This document shows, in pieces, positions 1-9,048 of a stretch of 64,000 nt of DNA; positions within the stretch are counted from its first letter, which is position 1; each line of letters starts with the position of its first letter. The notes under the pieces were generated by a model, which worked only from the letters and a program-made list of their open reading frames with translations, did no database searches and was not told the DNA's origin. Source of the DNA: Thermosulfurimonas marina (lineage in GTDB: Bacteria; Desulfobacterota; Thermodesulfobacteria; Thermodesulfobacteriales; Thermodesulfobacteriaceae); NCBI RefSeq assembly GCF_012317585.1, contig NZ_CP042909.1:1612001-1676000 (forward strand), in the 5' to 3' direction. Made by a program: the position numbers and the translations under genes.

Positions 1-915
<915 letters not shown>

Positions 916-916
<1 letters not shown>

Positions 917-3312
917 TGCGGGTCCCGGTAAGTTGGTTGAAGGAGCTGGTGGAAACGGAGCTTTCAGCCGAGGAGTTGGCCGAAAGGCTTACTCTGGGGG
1001 GCCTGGAGGTGGAAGGGGTAGAGGAGGCCTATCAGGCCCTGGGTCCGGTGGTGGCGGCGGAAATTCTGGAAGTCAAGGCCCATCCAGAGGCCGACCGCCT
1101 TGCGGTGTGCGAGCTTTCCGACGGAAAAAGGCGCTATACCGTGGTCTCCGGGGCCCCGGGGCTTAAGCCTGGCCTCAAAGTGGCGCTGGCCCTTCCGGGA
1201 GCGGTCACCTTTTCCGGGGCTAAGGTCCAGGAGACCCGCCTTCGGGGGGTGCCTTCCGAGGGCCTGCTTCTTTCTCCTTATGAAGCCGGGGTCTCGGAAG
1301 AAAAAAATCGGCTCCTGATTCTTCCCCCGGAGGCCGAGCCCGGCTTTCCCTTCCATGAGGCCCTGGGGCTTTCGGAGCCGGTCCTTGAGGTGGCGGTTAC
1401 CCCCAACCGGGGGGATTGTCTTTCCATCCTGGGGGTGGCTCGGGAGGTCTCGGCCCTTACCGGAGCCCCGCTCAAGTTTCCGGAAATCCCCGCGTTCCCT
1501 GAAGGAGATCTCCGGGAATACCTGGAGTGCGCCATTGAGGACGAGGAGGGGTGTTTTCGCTACGCGGGAAGGCTCCTCGAAGGGCTTTCCGTAGGGGAAT
1601 CCCCTTTTTGGATGGCCCAGAGGCTCTGGATGTGCGGGCTGCGGCCCCTCAACAATCTGGTGGATGTGACCAATTATGTGATGCTCGAGCTGGGCCAGCC
1701 CCTTCATGCCTTCGATTACGAAAGGATCCGGGGAAAAAGGATTCTGGTGCGGGCCGCCCGGGAGGGGGAGGGGCTGCGCACTCTGGACGGACAGTGGCGC
1801 GAGCTTCCGACCGGCACCTTGGTGATTGCCGATGCCGAGGGGCCGGTGGCTGTAGCCGGGGTGATGGGCGGGGAAGAAAGTGGGGTCAGGGAGGAGACCC
1901 GGAGGGTGTTTCTGGAATCCGCCTGGTTCAATCCGGTGAGGATCCGCCGTTCGGCCCGGAGCCTGCGTCTTTCCACGGAAAGTTCCTACCGCTTTGAAAG
2001 GGGGGTGGATCCGGAGGGGGTGCCTCGGGCCCTAGACCGGGCGGCAGCCCTGCTGGTGGAAGTGGCTGGAGGAAGGATTCTTCCGGGAAAGATAGACCTC
2101 TATCCTCGGCCCTGGAAGGCCCCGGAGATCCGTCTGCGCCGCACCAAGCTCATAAGTTATCTCCGCTGGGAGCGGCCCTTCTCCGAGGCGGGCGCATATC
2201 TCAAACGCTTGGGGGGGGAGGTGCAAGTGGGAGAGGAGGAGCTCCTCTTCCGGCCGCCCTCCCATAGGGGTGATCTGGTCCTGGAGGAGGACCTTATCGA
2301 GGAGGTAGCCCGGCTCTACGGCTATGACCGCCTTCCGGTGACCCTGCCGGTGGGAGAGCTTTCGGCTCGGCCTCTAGAAAGGGAAGATCGTGTGCTTTCC
2401 CGGGTGCGGGAGGCCCTCACGGCGCTGGGTTTTTACGAGGTGATCAACTACAGTTTTATCGATCCCCGAGCCCTGGAGGTCCTTGAACTTCCCGAGGGCG
2501 ATCCCCGTTTGCGTCCCCTGCGCCTGGCCAACCCCCTCTCCGAGACCCAGTCCGTGATGCGGACCACCCTTCTTCCCGGGTTGCTGGAGACGGCCCGTTT
2601 CAATTTTTTCCGCGAGGTGGGGCGTCTGCGAATCTTCGAAGTGGGGAGGGTCTTTTTCCCGGGAGAAGGGGAGTTGCCGGAAGAGCGCCTTCACCTGGGG
2701 CTGTTGGTCCTGGGCCTTTTTGAGCCTCCCTTCTGGGGAGGGCGGGGCCGGCCGGCCGATATTTATGATCTCAAAGGGGTGCTCGAGACCCTCTTTGAGT
2801 CCCTGGGGCTTTCGGGGCTGACCCTCAAACCCCAGTCCCGAGAGGTCTTCTTGCGCCGGGGCTTATCTTTTCGTCTTCTGGCCGGGGAGCAGGAGATAGG
2901 CTATGCCGGGGAGGTCAAGAACTACCTCCGGGCCCAATACGAGCTTCCGGCCCCTCTTCTAGTGGCGGAGATGGATCTTACGGCCTGTCTAGCCCTTCCG
3001 GAGCTTCCCCGACGTTATCAGGGACTGCCGCGCTTTCCAGCCACCTCCCGGGACCTTTCTTTGGTGCTCCGCGAGGAGGTTCCCGCCGGCGAGGTCTTGC
3101 AATTTCTCACCGGGCTCGATATTCCTTATTTGGAGAAGGTGGAGGTGGTGGATGTGTATCGGGGAGAGCCGCTTGCGGCAGGAGAAAAGAGTGTAACCAT
3201 TCGTTTCGTCTATCGGGCCCCGGAGCGCACCCTTACCGACGAGGAGGTCAACGCCCTGCAGGAGGAGGTCGCCGCCAAGGTCCTTTCGGCCTTTGGAGGG
3301 CGCCGGCGATGA
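916..3312 (+). CDS. pheT: Phenylalanine--tRNA ligase beta subunit
   Basis: Beta subunit of phenylalanyl-tRNA synthetase, 798 residues, the normal bacterial length. Domain order is typical: an EMAP-like tRNA-binding OB fold (about 39-150), the B3/B4 editing domain (about 210-380, with NNLVDVTNYVM), the B5 domain (about 400-470), a catalytic-like core, and a C-terminal anticodon-binding FDX-ACB domain (about 705-797, RFPATSRDLSLVL). It begins at an ATG overlapping the pheS stop, and its own stop overlaps the ATG of ihfA. Confidence 0.97.
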
Positions 3313-3605
3313 AGCCCAAGACCTTTACCAAGCGGGAGCTGGCCCGCCGCTTACACGAGCGATTTGGTTTTTCGGAAAGGAGTATGTATCGTCTGGTGGA
3401 GGCCCTGCTTGAGGAGATGAAGACCGCCCTTGAGAGGGGGGAGGAGGTTAAGATCGTGCACTTCGGCCACTTTCGGGTGCACTATCGCCGGCCCCGCCGG
3501 GGAGTCAACCCCCGGACGGGAGAAGCCATTATCATCCCTGGGGCCAGGACGGTGCTTTTCCGGGCGGCCCCCACCCTCAAGGCCCTTTTGCATGCCCAGG
3601 AATGA
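3309..3605 (+). CDS. ihfA: Integration host factor alpha-like DNA-bending protein
   Basis: A 98-residue HU/IHF-family protein that bends DNA in the minor groove as a dimer. The typical N-terminal helices (TKRELARRLHERFGFSERS) are followed by the beta-arm region with the conserved turn RRGVNPRTGEAI. Its position directly after pheST, with an ATGA overlap, is the same as ihfA in many Proteobacteria, which favours the alpha subunit over HU. A sigma-54 flagellar promoter elsewhere in the window is the kind of promoter at which IHF often acts, but a direct link is not shown. Confidence 0.9.
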   Translation: MKPKTFTKRELARRLHERFGFSERSMYRLVEALLEEMKTALERGEEVKIVHFGHFRVHYRRPRRGVNPRTGEAIIIPGARTVLFRAAPTLKALLHAQE

Positions 3606-3900
3606 GCGCCCTCGCTATCACACCATCGGTGAGGTGGCCGAACTCCTCGGCCTGGAGCCCCATGTTATTCGATATTGGGAAAAGGAGTTCCCGCAGTTAA
3701 GACCGCGGCGTCTGGCCGGAAGACGCCTTTACGGTCCGCGGGAGATCGAGCTTCTGCGGCGCATCAAGCACCTTCTTTATGAAGAAGGATACACCATTGC
3801 CGGAGCCCGCAAGGCCCTTTCCGAGCGCCCATCTCCCTCGCGGCTCCTTGCCGATCTCCGCCGGGAGCTAGAGGCCCTCTACCGGATTCTGAATTCCTGA
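3592..3900 (+). CDS. MerR-family transcriptional regulator
   Basis: A 102-residue helix-turn-helix protein of the MerR superfamily. The start is the ATG at 3592 overlapping the end of ihfA; the frame stays open upstream but that part is out-of-frame shadow of ihfA. Residues 8-75 form the winged-helix domain (YHTIGEVAELLGLEPHVIRYWEKEF, here described by its ends, then RRLYGPREIELLRRIKHLL). There is only a short C-terminal coiled coil and no effector domain or metal-binding cysteines. A merR-like gene after pheT-ihfA is a common arrangement. Target and effector are unknown. Confidence 0.88.
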   Translation: MPRNERPRYHTIGEVAELLGLEPHVIRYWEKEFPQLRPRRLAGRRLYGPREIELLRRIKHLLYEEGYTIAGARKALSERPSPSRLLADLRRELEALYRILNS

Positions 3901-3901
3901 G

Positions 3902-3930
3902 TTGACAAATCCATTTTTGAGTATAATAAT
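3902..3930 (+). promoter_or_regulatory. Putative sigma-70 promoter of the desulfoferrodoxin operon
   Basis: A perfect TTGACA at 3902-3907 is followed by an AT-rich tract containing TATAATAATAT at 3922-3932. A -10 hexamer at 3925-3930 gives 17 bp spacing. A strong ribosome binding site (GGAGGAGG) precedes the ATG at 3968, so this transcript has an ordinary leader. Confidence 0.65.
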
Positions 3931-3967
3931 ATCTAGATAGACTAAATCCACAAAAAGGAGGAGGCCC

Positions 3968-4369
3968 ATGGCGGAGTATCGGGGTATTTATCGGTGTAAC
4001 GTATGCGGGAACATAGTCATGGTACTTAATGCCGGGAAAGGGGAGCTGGTCTGTTGTGGCCAGCCCATGGAAAAGCTCGAGGCCGGCTCGGTGGATGCGG
4101 CCCAAGAAAAGCACGTGCCGGTGATCGAGAAGGTGGCGGGAGGCTATAAGGTAAAGGTGGGCAGCGTGCCGCACCCCATGGAGGAGAAGCACTACATTCA
4201 GTGGATCGAGCTTCAGGCCGACGGCCGATCCTACATCCAGTTCCTGAAACCGGGACAGGCTCCGGAGGCCTTCTTCTGCGTGGAGGCCGAAAAGGTTACC
4301 GCCCGGGAATACTGCAATCTTCACGGGCTCTGGGAGTCCTCTAAGGTCTGTGAACCTCTGAAAAAATAA
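3968..4369 (+). CDS. dfx: Desulfoferrodoxin (two-iron superoxide reductase)
   Basis: Superoxide reductase of 133 residues that reduces superoxide to hydrogen peroxide using electrons from rubredoxin. The N-terminal desulforedoxin-type centre I has Cys10, Cys13, Cys29 and Cys30. Centre II has His49 (KHVPV), His69 and His75 ([11 protein letters not shown]), Cys116 and His119 (CNLHGLW). All ligands of the class I two-iron type are present. It is first in an operon with rubredoxin and a flavodiiron protein and has its own promoter, so this is an oxygen/NO defence cassette of an anaerobe. Confidence 0.97.
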   Translation: MAEYRGIYRCNVCGNIVMVLNAGKGELVCCGQPMEKLEAGSVDAAQEKHVPVIEKVAGGYKVKVGSVPHPMEEKHYIQWIELQADGRSYIQFLKPGQAPEAFFCVEAEKVTAREYCNLHGLWESSKVCEPLKK

Positions 4370-4386
4370 GCCAAAGGAGGTAAGCC

Positions 4387-4551
4387 ATGAAAAAGTACCA
4401 GTGCAGTGTCTGCGGCTATATCTACGATCCGGCCCAGGGAGATCCGGACCGGGGCTATCCCCCGGGAACGGCCTTTGAGGATCTTCCCGACAGCTGGACC
4501 TGTCCGGTCTGCGGGGCGGCCAAGAGTGAATTTACCCCCTACGAGGGCTAA
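4387..4551 (+). CDS. Rubredoxin
   Basis: A 54-residue small iron protein. Two CxxCG knuckles (CSVCGY near residues 6-11 and CPVCGA near 39-44) flank the typical middle section with [17 protein letters not shown]. It carries electrons to the superoxide reductase encoded 17 bp upstream and probably also to the flavodiiron protein downstream. AAAGGAGG lies just before the ATG. The gene is short and easily missed. Confidence 0.97.
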   Translation: MKKYQCSVCGYIYDPAQGDPDRGYPPGTAFEDLPDSWTCPVCGAAKSEFTPYEG

Positions 4552-4557
4552 AGTGGC

Positions 4558-4590
4558 CCCCGGCCCCGAGCCGGGGCCGGGGAATCTTTT
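4558..4590 (+). terminator. Rho-independent terminator or attenuator after rubredoxin
   Basis: A 10 bp perfect GC-only stem (4558-4567 with 4573-4582) with a GAGCC loop is followed by AATCTTTTAAAAT. It lies only 26 nt before the flavodiiron ORF on the same strand, so it may partially terminate and set a lower level for the downstream gene. Confidence 0.7.
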
Positions 4591-4615
4591 AAAATAAGGA
4601 AAGGAGGGATGCCTT

Positions 4616-5818
4616 ATGGGAGCGGTGAAGATCAAAGAGGGCCTCTACTGGGTGGGGGCGGTGGACTGGAATGTGCGCAACTTTCACGGCTACACCACCC
4701 ATCGGGGAACCACCTATAACGCCTATCTTTTGGTGGATGAAAAGGTCGTCCTTTTTGATACGGTAAAGCTTCATTTTTTTGATCAGTTCATGGAACACAT
4801 ACGGGAGGTCCTGGGGGATCCCCGGAAGATCGACTACCTGGTGATCAATCACATCGAGCCCGACCACGGAGGGGCCATCGCCCGCACGGTGGAGGCCATC
4901 CAGCCGGAGAAGATCTTCTGCACCCGCAACGGCCGTCTAGGGATGATCGGCTATTTCCATCGGGAGGACTGGCCCTTCGTGGAGGTAAAGACCGGAGACA
5001 GCCTCAAGGTAGGTCGGCGCACCATTCAGTTTGTGGAAACCCCCATGGTCCACTGGCCGGACAGCATGGTCTCCTATATCCCGGAAGAAAAGGTCCTCAT
5101 TTCTCAGGACGCCTTCGGGGAACACTACGCCACTAGCACCCGCTTTGACGACGATGTGGACTTCTGTGAGCTCTTCCAGGAGGTGGCCAAGTATTACGCC
5201 AACATCGTGTTGCCCTTCTCCCCGCAGGTGCAGAAGGTGCTTCAGACGGTAAAGGACCTCAAGCTGGAGATCGAGATGATCTGTCCGGACCACGGGGTCA
5301 TCTGGCGCAGGCACGTAAAAGAAATCCTTGAGGCCTACGACCGCTGGAGCCGTTACGAGGCCGAGCCCCGGGTTCTGGTCATCTATGACACCATGTGGCA
5401 CAGTACGGAGAAGATGGCCTGGGCCCTTTACGAGGGAGCGGTCAGCGAGGGGGTGGAGGCGGAATTCTTCCGGCTTTCGGTAACGGACACCACGGAGCTC
5501 ATGACCGAGGTTATGCGGGCCAAAGGCCTGGCCTTTGGTTCTTCCACCCTGAATAACGGGCTTCTTCCCACCGTGGCCGGCTTTACTACTTATATGAAAG
5601 GTTTGCGGCCGCGGAATAAGCTGGGCCTGGCCTTCGGCTCCTATGGCTGGAGCGGGGAGGCCGTAAAACACCTCAACAAGGTCTTTGAGGAGACCAAGAC
5701 CGAGATCGTGCACGAGGGATTTCGGGTGAAATACGCCCCCACGGAGGAGGATCTGGCCCGGTGTCGGGAATTGGGCCGGCTTCTGGCCCAGAAGGTCAAA
5801 GAGGCCTGCGGTGTCTAA
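4616..5818 (+). CDS. fprA: Flavodiiron protein (oxygen / nitric oxide reductase, FprA-type)
   Basis: A 400-residue two-domain enzyme that reduces O2 to water or NO to N2O at a diiron site with FMN. The N-terminal metallo-beta-lactamase domain (1-250) has His79, Glu81, Asp83 and His84 in NHIEPDHGG. The C-terminal flavodoxin domain (about 253-400) starts at VLVIYDTMWHSTEKMA. The length is standard for class A. AAGGAGG precedes the ATG at 4616. It follows rubredoxin, its usual electron donor. Confidence 0.96.
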   Translation: MGAVKIKEGLYWVGAVDWNVRNFHGYTTHRGTTYNAYLLVDEKVVLFDTVKLHFFDQFMEHIREVLGDPRKIDYLVINHIEPDHGGAIARTVEAIQPEKIFCTRNGRLGMIGYFHREDWPFVEVKTGDSLKVGRRTIQFVETPMVHWPDSMVSYIPEEKVLISQDAFGEHYATSTRFDDDVDFCELFQEVAKYYANIVLPFSPQVQKVLQTVKDLKLEIEMICPDHGVIWRRHVKEILEAYDRWSRYEAEPRVLVIYDTMWHSTEKMAWALYEGAVSEGVEAEFFRLSVTDTTELMTEVMRAKGLAFGSSTLNNGLLPTVAGFTTYMKGLRPRNKLGLAFGSYGWSGEAVKHLNKVFEETKTEIVHEGFRVKYAPTEEDLARCRELGRLLAQKVKEACGV

Positions 5819-6539
5819 GGTAAGAGATCTCAAGCGGGGGGTCTGGGGGCTTCTAGAAAGGGCCCCGGACCTCTCCTCCCTTTACCGGGGGCTTGAGGCC
5901 TTTCCCCCCCGCAAGGCGGTAAGTCCCCTCATCGGGGCTTTCTGTCACCGCGAAGAACGCGTGCGGTGGTGGGCCATCCTGGGGTTGGGCTATGTGACCG
6001 CCCGTATCGCCGAGGAGGATCTGGAGGCCGCCCGCATTGTTATCCGGCGTCTCATGTGGATGCTCAATGAGGAGTCTGGGGGCATGGCCTGGGGGGCTCC
6101 GGAGGCCCTGGCCGAATGCCTCTATCAACACCGGGGACTGGCCGCGGAGTACACGCCTATTCTGGTCTCTTATCTCCGTCCCGATGGCAACCTTCTGGAG
6201 TTTCCCCCGGCCCAGCGCGGGGTGGCCTGGGGTATCGGGCGCCTGGCGGAGAAGGAGAGGGAGCGCCTTCTGGCGGAAGAGGCCCCGCGTTATCTCCTGC
6301 CGGTTCTTGATTCCTCAGACCTGGCCGCTGCCGGCCTGGCAGCCTGGGCCCTGAAACGCCTGGGGGTGGTCCCCGAGGAGAAGCTTCCACGCCTTCGGGA
6401 ACTGGCCTTTTCGGATTATACGGTGCATTTCTTTGATGGTCGGGAATTAAGGAATTATCGTGTGGGGGATTTAGCCCGAGAGATCCTGGAGGCTGCGGAT
6501 GGAAGGGAGCCTTTATCAGGAGATCAAGGAACGCCTTGA
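5811..6539 (+). CDS. DVU0298-like HEAT-repeat protein
   Basis: A 242-residue helical protein with a GTG start overlapping the fprA stop by 8 bp. It has HEAT/armadillo-like character with repeated amphipathic helices such as RKAVSPLIGAFCHREERVRWW and GVAWGIGRLAEK. I match it from memory to the DVU0298 family of sulfate reducers, which has no defined activity. No catalytic motif is visible. Translational coupling to a flavodiiron protein suggests a role as scaffold or maturation partner, which is inference. Confidence 0.6.
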   Translation: MSKVRDLKRGVWGLLERAPDLSSLYRGLEAFPPRKAVSPLIGAFCHREERVRWWAILGLGYVTARIAEEDLEAARIVIRRLMWMLNEESGGMAWGAPEALAECLYQHRGLAAEYTPILVSYLRPDGNLLEFPPAQRGVAWGIGRLAEKERERLLAEEAPRYLLPVLDSSDLAAAGLAAWALKRLGVVPEEKLPRLRELAFSDYTVHFFDGRELRNYRVGDLAREILEAADGREPLSGDQGTP

Positions 6540-6765
6540 ACGCCTGGAAAGGGAAGAAGGGCTTAATCGGGAACTGGTGATCGATGCCCGGACCCGTCTT
6601 GAAGGCCTGGAGTGGACCATCCTCCGGGTGGGAGCGGCGGTGGATCGCCTGCGGGAAAGCCTGGGGATAGTGCGGCGGGCCAGCCAGGAAGGGTTCCTGG
6701 CCCTTTCTTTCGGGGGAGAATATCTGGAGTTTCTCAAGGCCGAGGTTCTACCAGCTCGAAAGTAA
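6499..6765 (+). CDS. Hypothetical short coiled-coil protein
   Basis: An 88-residue, highly charged, helical protein (YQEIKERLERLEREEG, then ILRVGAAVDRLRESLG) starting at an ATG inside the end of the preceding gene. No known domain is recognised. The last 32 bp overlap the 3' end of rnr on the other strand, so the two genes converge with no terminator between them. Confidence 0.6.
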   Translation: MEGSLYQEIKERLERLEREEGLNRELVIDARTRLEGLEWTILRVGAAVDRLRESLGIVRRASQEGFLALSFGGEYLEFLKAEVLPARK

Positions 6766-8884
6766 TCTGCCGGCGCCTTAGATTTACCTCCTTCACCCTC
6801 ACCCGGACCCTTTGGCCGATCTGAAAGAGGCGGCCGGTGCGGCGGCCTACCAGGCGATGATTTTTTTCGTCCAGAAAATAGTAGTCATCGTGGAGATCTG
6901 TAAGGCGTACCAGTCCGGAGACGAAATATTCTTCCAGTTCCACGAAGAAGCCAAAGGCCGTGACCCCGGAAATGATCCCGGTAAAGGTCTCTCCTAGATG
7001 TTCCTGCATGAAGCGGACCTGCACCCTTTCCAGCATCTCTCGTTCGGCCTCCATGGCCGTGCGTTCGCGCTGGGAGAGATGTTTGCCCATTTCCACCAGC
7101 TTTTCATAAGGATAGGGCGGGCGTTTGCGCTTAAGAGCGGTTTTGAGGGTCCGGTGGACCACCAGGTCGGGATAGCGCCGGATAGGAGAAGTGAAATGGC
7201 AATAGCAGGCCGAGGCCAGGCCGAAGTGCCCGATGTTTTCCGGACTGTACTGGGCCTGCTTCATGGAACGCAAAAGAAGCATGTTTACCAGATAGGCGTA
7301 AGGGCGGCCCTCCGCCAGACGAATGACCTCCTGTACCCAGGCCGGGGTAGGTTCCACCGGAGCTTCCAGATCCAGGCCTAAGGTGCGCGCAAACTCCACA
7401 AATTCCCGAATTTTCACCGGGTCCGGCGCCTCGTGCACTCGGTAGAGAAAAGGATAGCCCCGCTCTTCCAAATAACGGGCCACGGCCTCGTTGGCGGCAA
7501 TCATAAATTCCTCGATGAGAAAGTGGGCCAGATGCCGCTCCCGCCGCACGATGTCCCGGATCTCCCCCTGAAGATCCAGGACCACTTCCGGCTCCGGAAG
7601 ATCGAAGTCGATACTGCCCCGGGAAAGGCGCCTTTTGCGCAAGAGCTGGGCCAGCTCGGCTGCCGCCTCTAGCATCCGGAGAAGGGGTTTGTATTTCTTT
7701 CGCAACTCCCGGTCCCGGTCCACCAGCATGGCCTTGACTTCGTTGTAAGTGAGACGGGCGTGACTGCGGATGACGGCGGGATAGAAGCGACTGCGGCGCA
7801 GGTTCCCTTCCCGATCAAAGTCCATCTCCACGGTCAGGGCCAGGCGTTCCACCTGGGGATTGAGGCTGCAGAGTCCGTTAGAGAGCTTTTCCGGGAACAT
7901 GGGGACCACCATGTTGGGAAAATAGACACTGGTTCCCCGTTCATAGGCCTCGCGGTCCAGGGCCGAGCCCGGCTTTACGTAATGGGAGACGTCAGCAATG
8001 GCCACGTAAAGTTTATAGCCGGTGCGGGTGCGGCGTACGCAGACCGCATCATCAAAGTCCCGGGCGCTCTCCCCATCGATGGTCACCAGAGGCACCCGGG
8101 TGAGATCCCGGCGGCCGGCCTTGTCTTCCGGGCGTACTTCGTCGGGGAGTCGGGCCAGTTCCTCCCTCACACGGCGGCTCCAGCGGTGAGGCAGTTCGTA
8201 ATTGTAGATGACGGCCTTGGCCTGGGTCTGGAGATCTTCCGGATCCCCCAGGACCTCCACCACCCGGCCCTCGGGAATGCGGCGGCCGGGAGAAAAGTCC
8301 GTGATCTCCGCCACTACCATCTCCCCGTCCTCGGCTCCGCGCTCCTCTCCCGGGGGAATGAGGATCTCCACCGGAAGTCTTTCGTCTTCGGGGATGACCG
8401 TGGAGACCTTGCGACTGCGGTAGAAAAAGCCCACGATCCTCTTGCGCCGGCGCTCCAGGATGCGGATGACCGTCCCCTCAGGGCCCTTTTTGGTGCGGCG
8501 TTCGATGCGGGCCACCACCAGGTCCCCGTCCAGGGCCCCCTTAAGTCGCCCCGGAGGGATGAAGACCGTAGGGGCCTTTTCATCTTCGGGATTTACGAAA
8601 CCGTATCCTTCGGGGTGCACCGAGAGCCTTCCGGTGACCAAAGGCATTTCCTCCGGAAGGCCGTAACGTCGCCCCTTGATGTGAATGAGTTCCCCGCGGG
8701 CCGCAAGCCCCTTGACCAGGCGCCGAAAGGAGGCCCTTTCTTCTTTGGGAATATGCAGGAGGTGATAGAGCTCCCGCAGGAGGAGGGGGCGGCCCGCCTC
8801 CCGCATGGCCCCCTTAATGGCCTCCGGCAGAGGAAGGTCTAGATAGGCCGGGCGCTTCTTACGCCTTTTTTTCTTGCGCGCCAT
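6734..8884 (-). CDS. rnr: Ribonuclease R
   Basis: A 3'-5' exoribonuclease of the RNase II/R family, 716 residues. It has a winged-helix N terminus after a lysine/arginine-rich tail, two cold-shock domains (about 80-210), the RNB catalytic domain (about 240-590, with DGESARDFDDAV holding the metal-binding aspartates and the TSPIRRYPDL motif), and a C-terminal S1 domain (about 630-715). It processively degrades structured RNA. Upstream is TAAAAT just 6 nt before the ATG, with no clear ribosome binding site, suggesting a leaderless transcript. Confidence 0.96.
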   Translation of the reverse strand: MARKKKRRKKRPAYLDLPLPEAIKGAMREAGRPLLLRELYHLLHIPKEERASFRRLVKGLAARGELIHIKGRRYGLPEEMPLVTGRLSVHPEGYGFVNPEDEKAPTVFIPPGRLKGALDGDLVVARIERRTKKGPEGTVIRILERRRKRIVGFFYRSRKVSTVIPEDERLPVEILIPPGEERGAEDGEMVVAEITDFSPGRRIPEGRVVEVLGDPEDLQTQAKAVIYNYELPHRWSRRVREELARLPDEVRPEDKAGRRDLTRVPLVTIDGESARDFDDAVCVRRTRTGYKLYVAIADVSHYVKPGSALDREAYERGTSVYFPNMVVPMFPEKLSNGLCSLNPQVERLALTVEMDFDREGNLRRSRFYPAVIRSHARLTYNEVKAMLVDRDRELRKKYKPLLRMLEAAAELAQLLRKRRLSRGSIDFDLPEPEVVLDLQGEIRDIVRRERHLAHFLIEEFMIAANEAVARYLEERGYPFLYRVHEAPDPVKIREFVEFARTLGLDLEAPVEPTPAWVQEVIRLAEGRPYAYLVNMLLLRSMKQAQYSPENIGHFGLASACYCHFTSPIRRYPDLVVHRTLKTALKRKRPPYPYEKLVEMGKHLSQRERTAMEAEREMLERVQVRFMQEHLGETFTGIISGVTAFGFFVELEEYFVSGLVRLTDLHDDYYFLDEKNHRLVGRRTGRLFQIGQRVRVRVKEVNLRRRQITFELVEPRP

Positions 8885-8927
8885 GGGCCGATTTTAACCT
8901 CTAAATTTCCTTCCGCCACTCCCTCCC

Positions 8928-8952
8928 AAAAATGGGATCGGATCCTATTTTT
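8928..8952. repeat. Palindrome copy A, upstream of rnr
   Basis: A 25 nt inverted repeat with 12 nt arms around a single central G, sharing the core GGATCGGATCCTATTTT with a second copy at 9026-9048. One arm position is a G-U wobble when read as plus-strand RNA. It lies 44 bp upstream of the rnr start. Confidence 0.8.
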
Positions 8953-8998
8953 GATAAAGGAAGTTTGGGGTTTGAAAGCCCAAAAATTAAAAGGAGAT

Positions 8999-9017
8999 GG
9001 GGGCCCTAGGAGCCCCC
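8999..9017 (-). terminator. Probable terminator of the hook operon
   Basis: Six GC pairs (8999-9004 with 9012-9017) with a CCTAGGA loop. On the minus strand the hairpin is followed by ATCTCCTTTTAATTTTT, a T-rich tail. It is about 30 bp downstream of the flgE stop codon. Confidence 0.65.
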
Positions 9018-9025
9018 TCCCTTCG

Positions 9026-9048
9026 AAAATAGGATCGGATCCTATTTT
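9026..9048. repeat. Palindrome copy B, overlapping the flgE stop codon
   Basis: A perfect 11 bp inverted repeat around one central G, nearly identical to the copy at 8928-8952. It overlaps the TAA stop of flgE and could itself form a hairpin in the flgE mRNA ahead of the GC-rich terminator. Confidence 0.85.

Noticed and set aside
7760-8842. 360-codon plus-strand frame opposite rnr
   Set aside because: Antisense shadow of RNase R.
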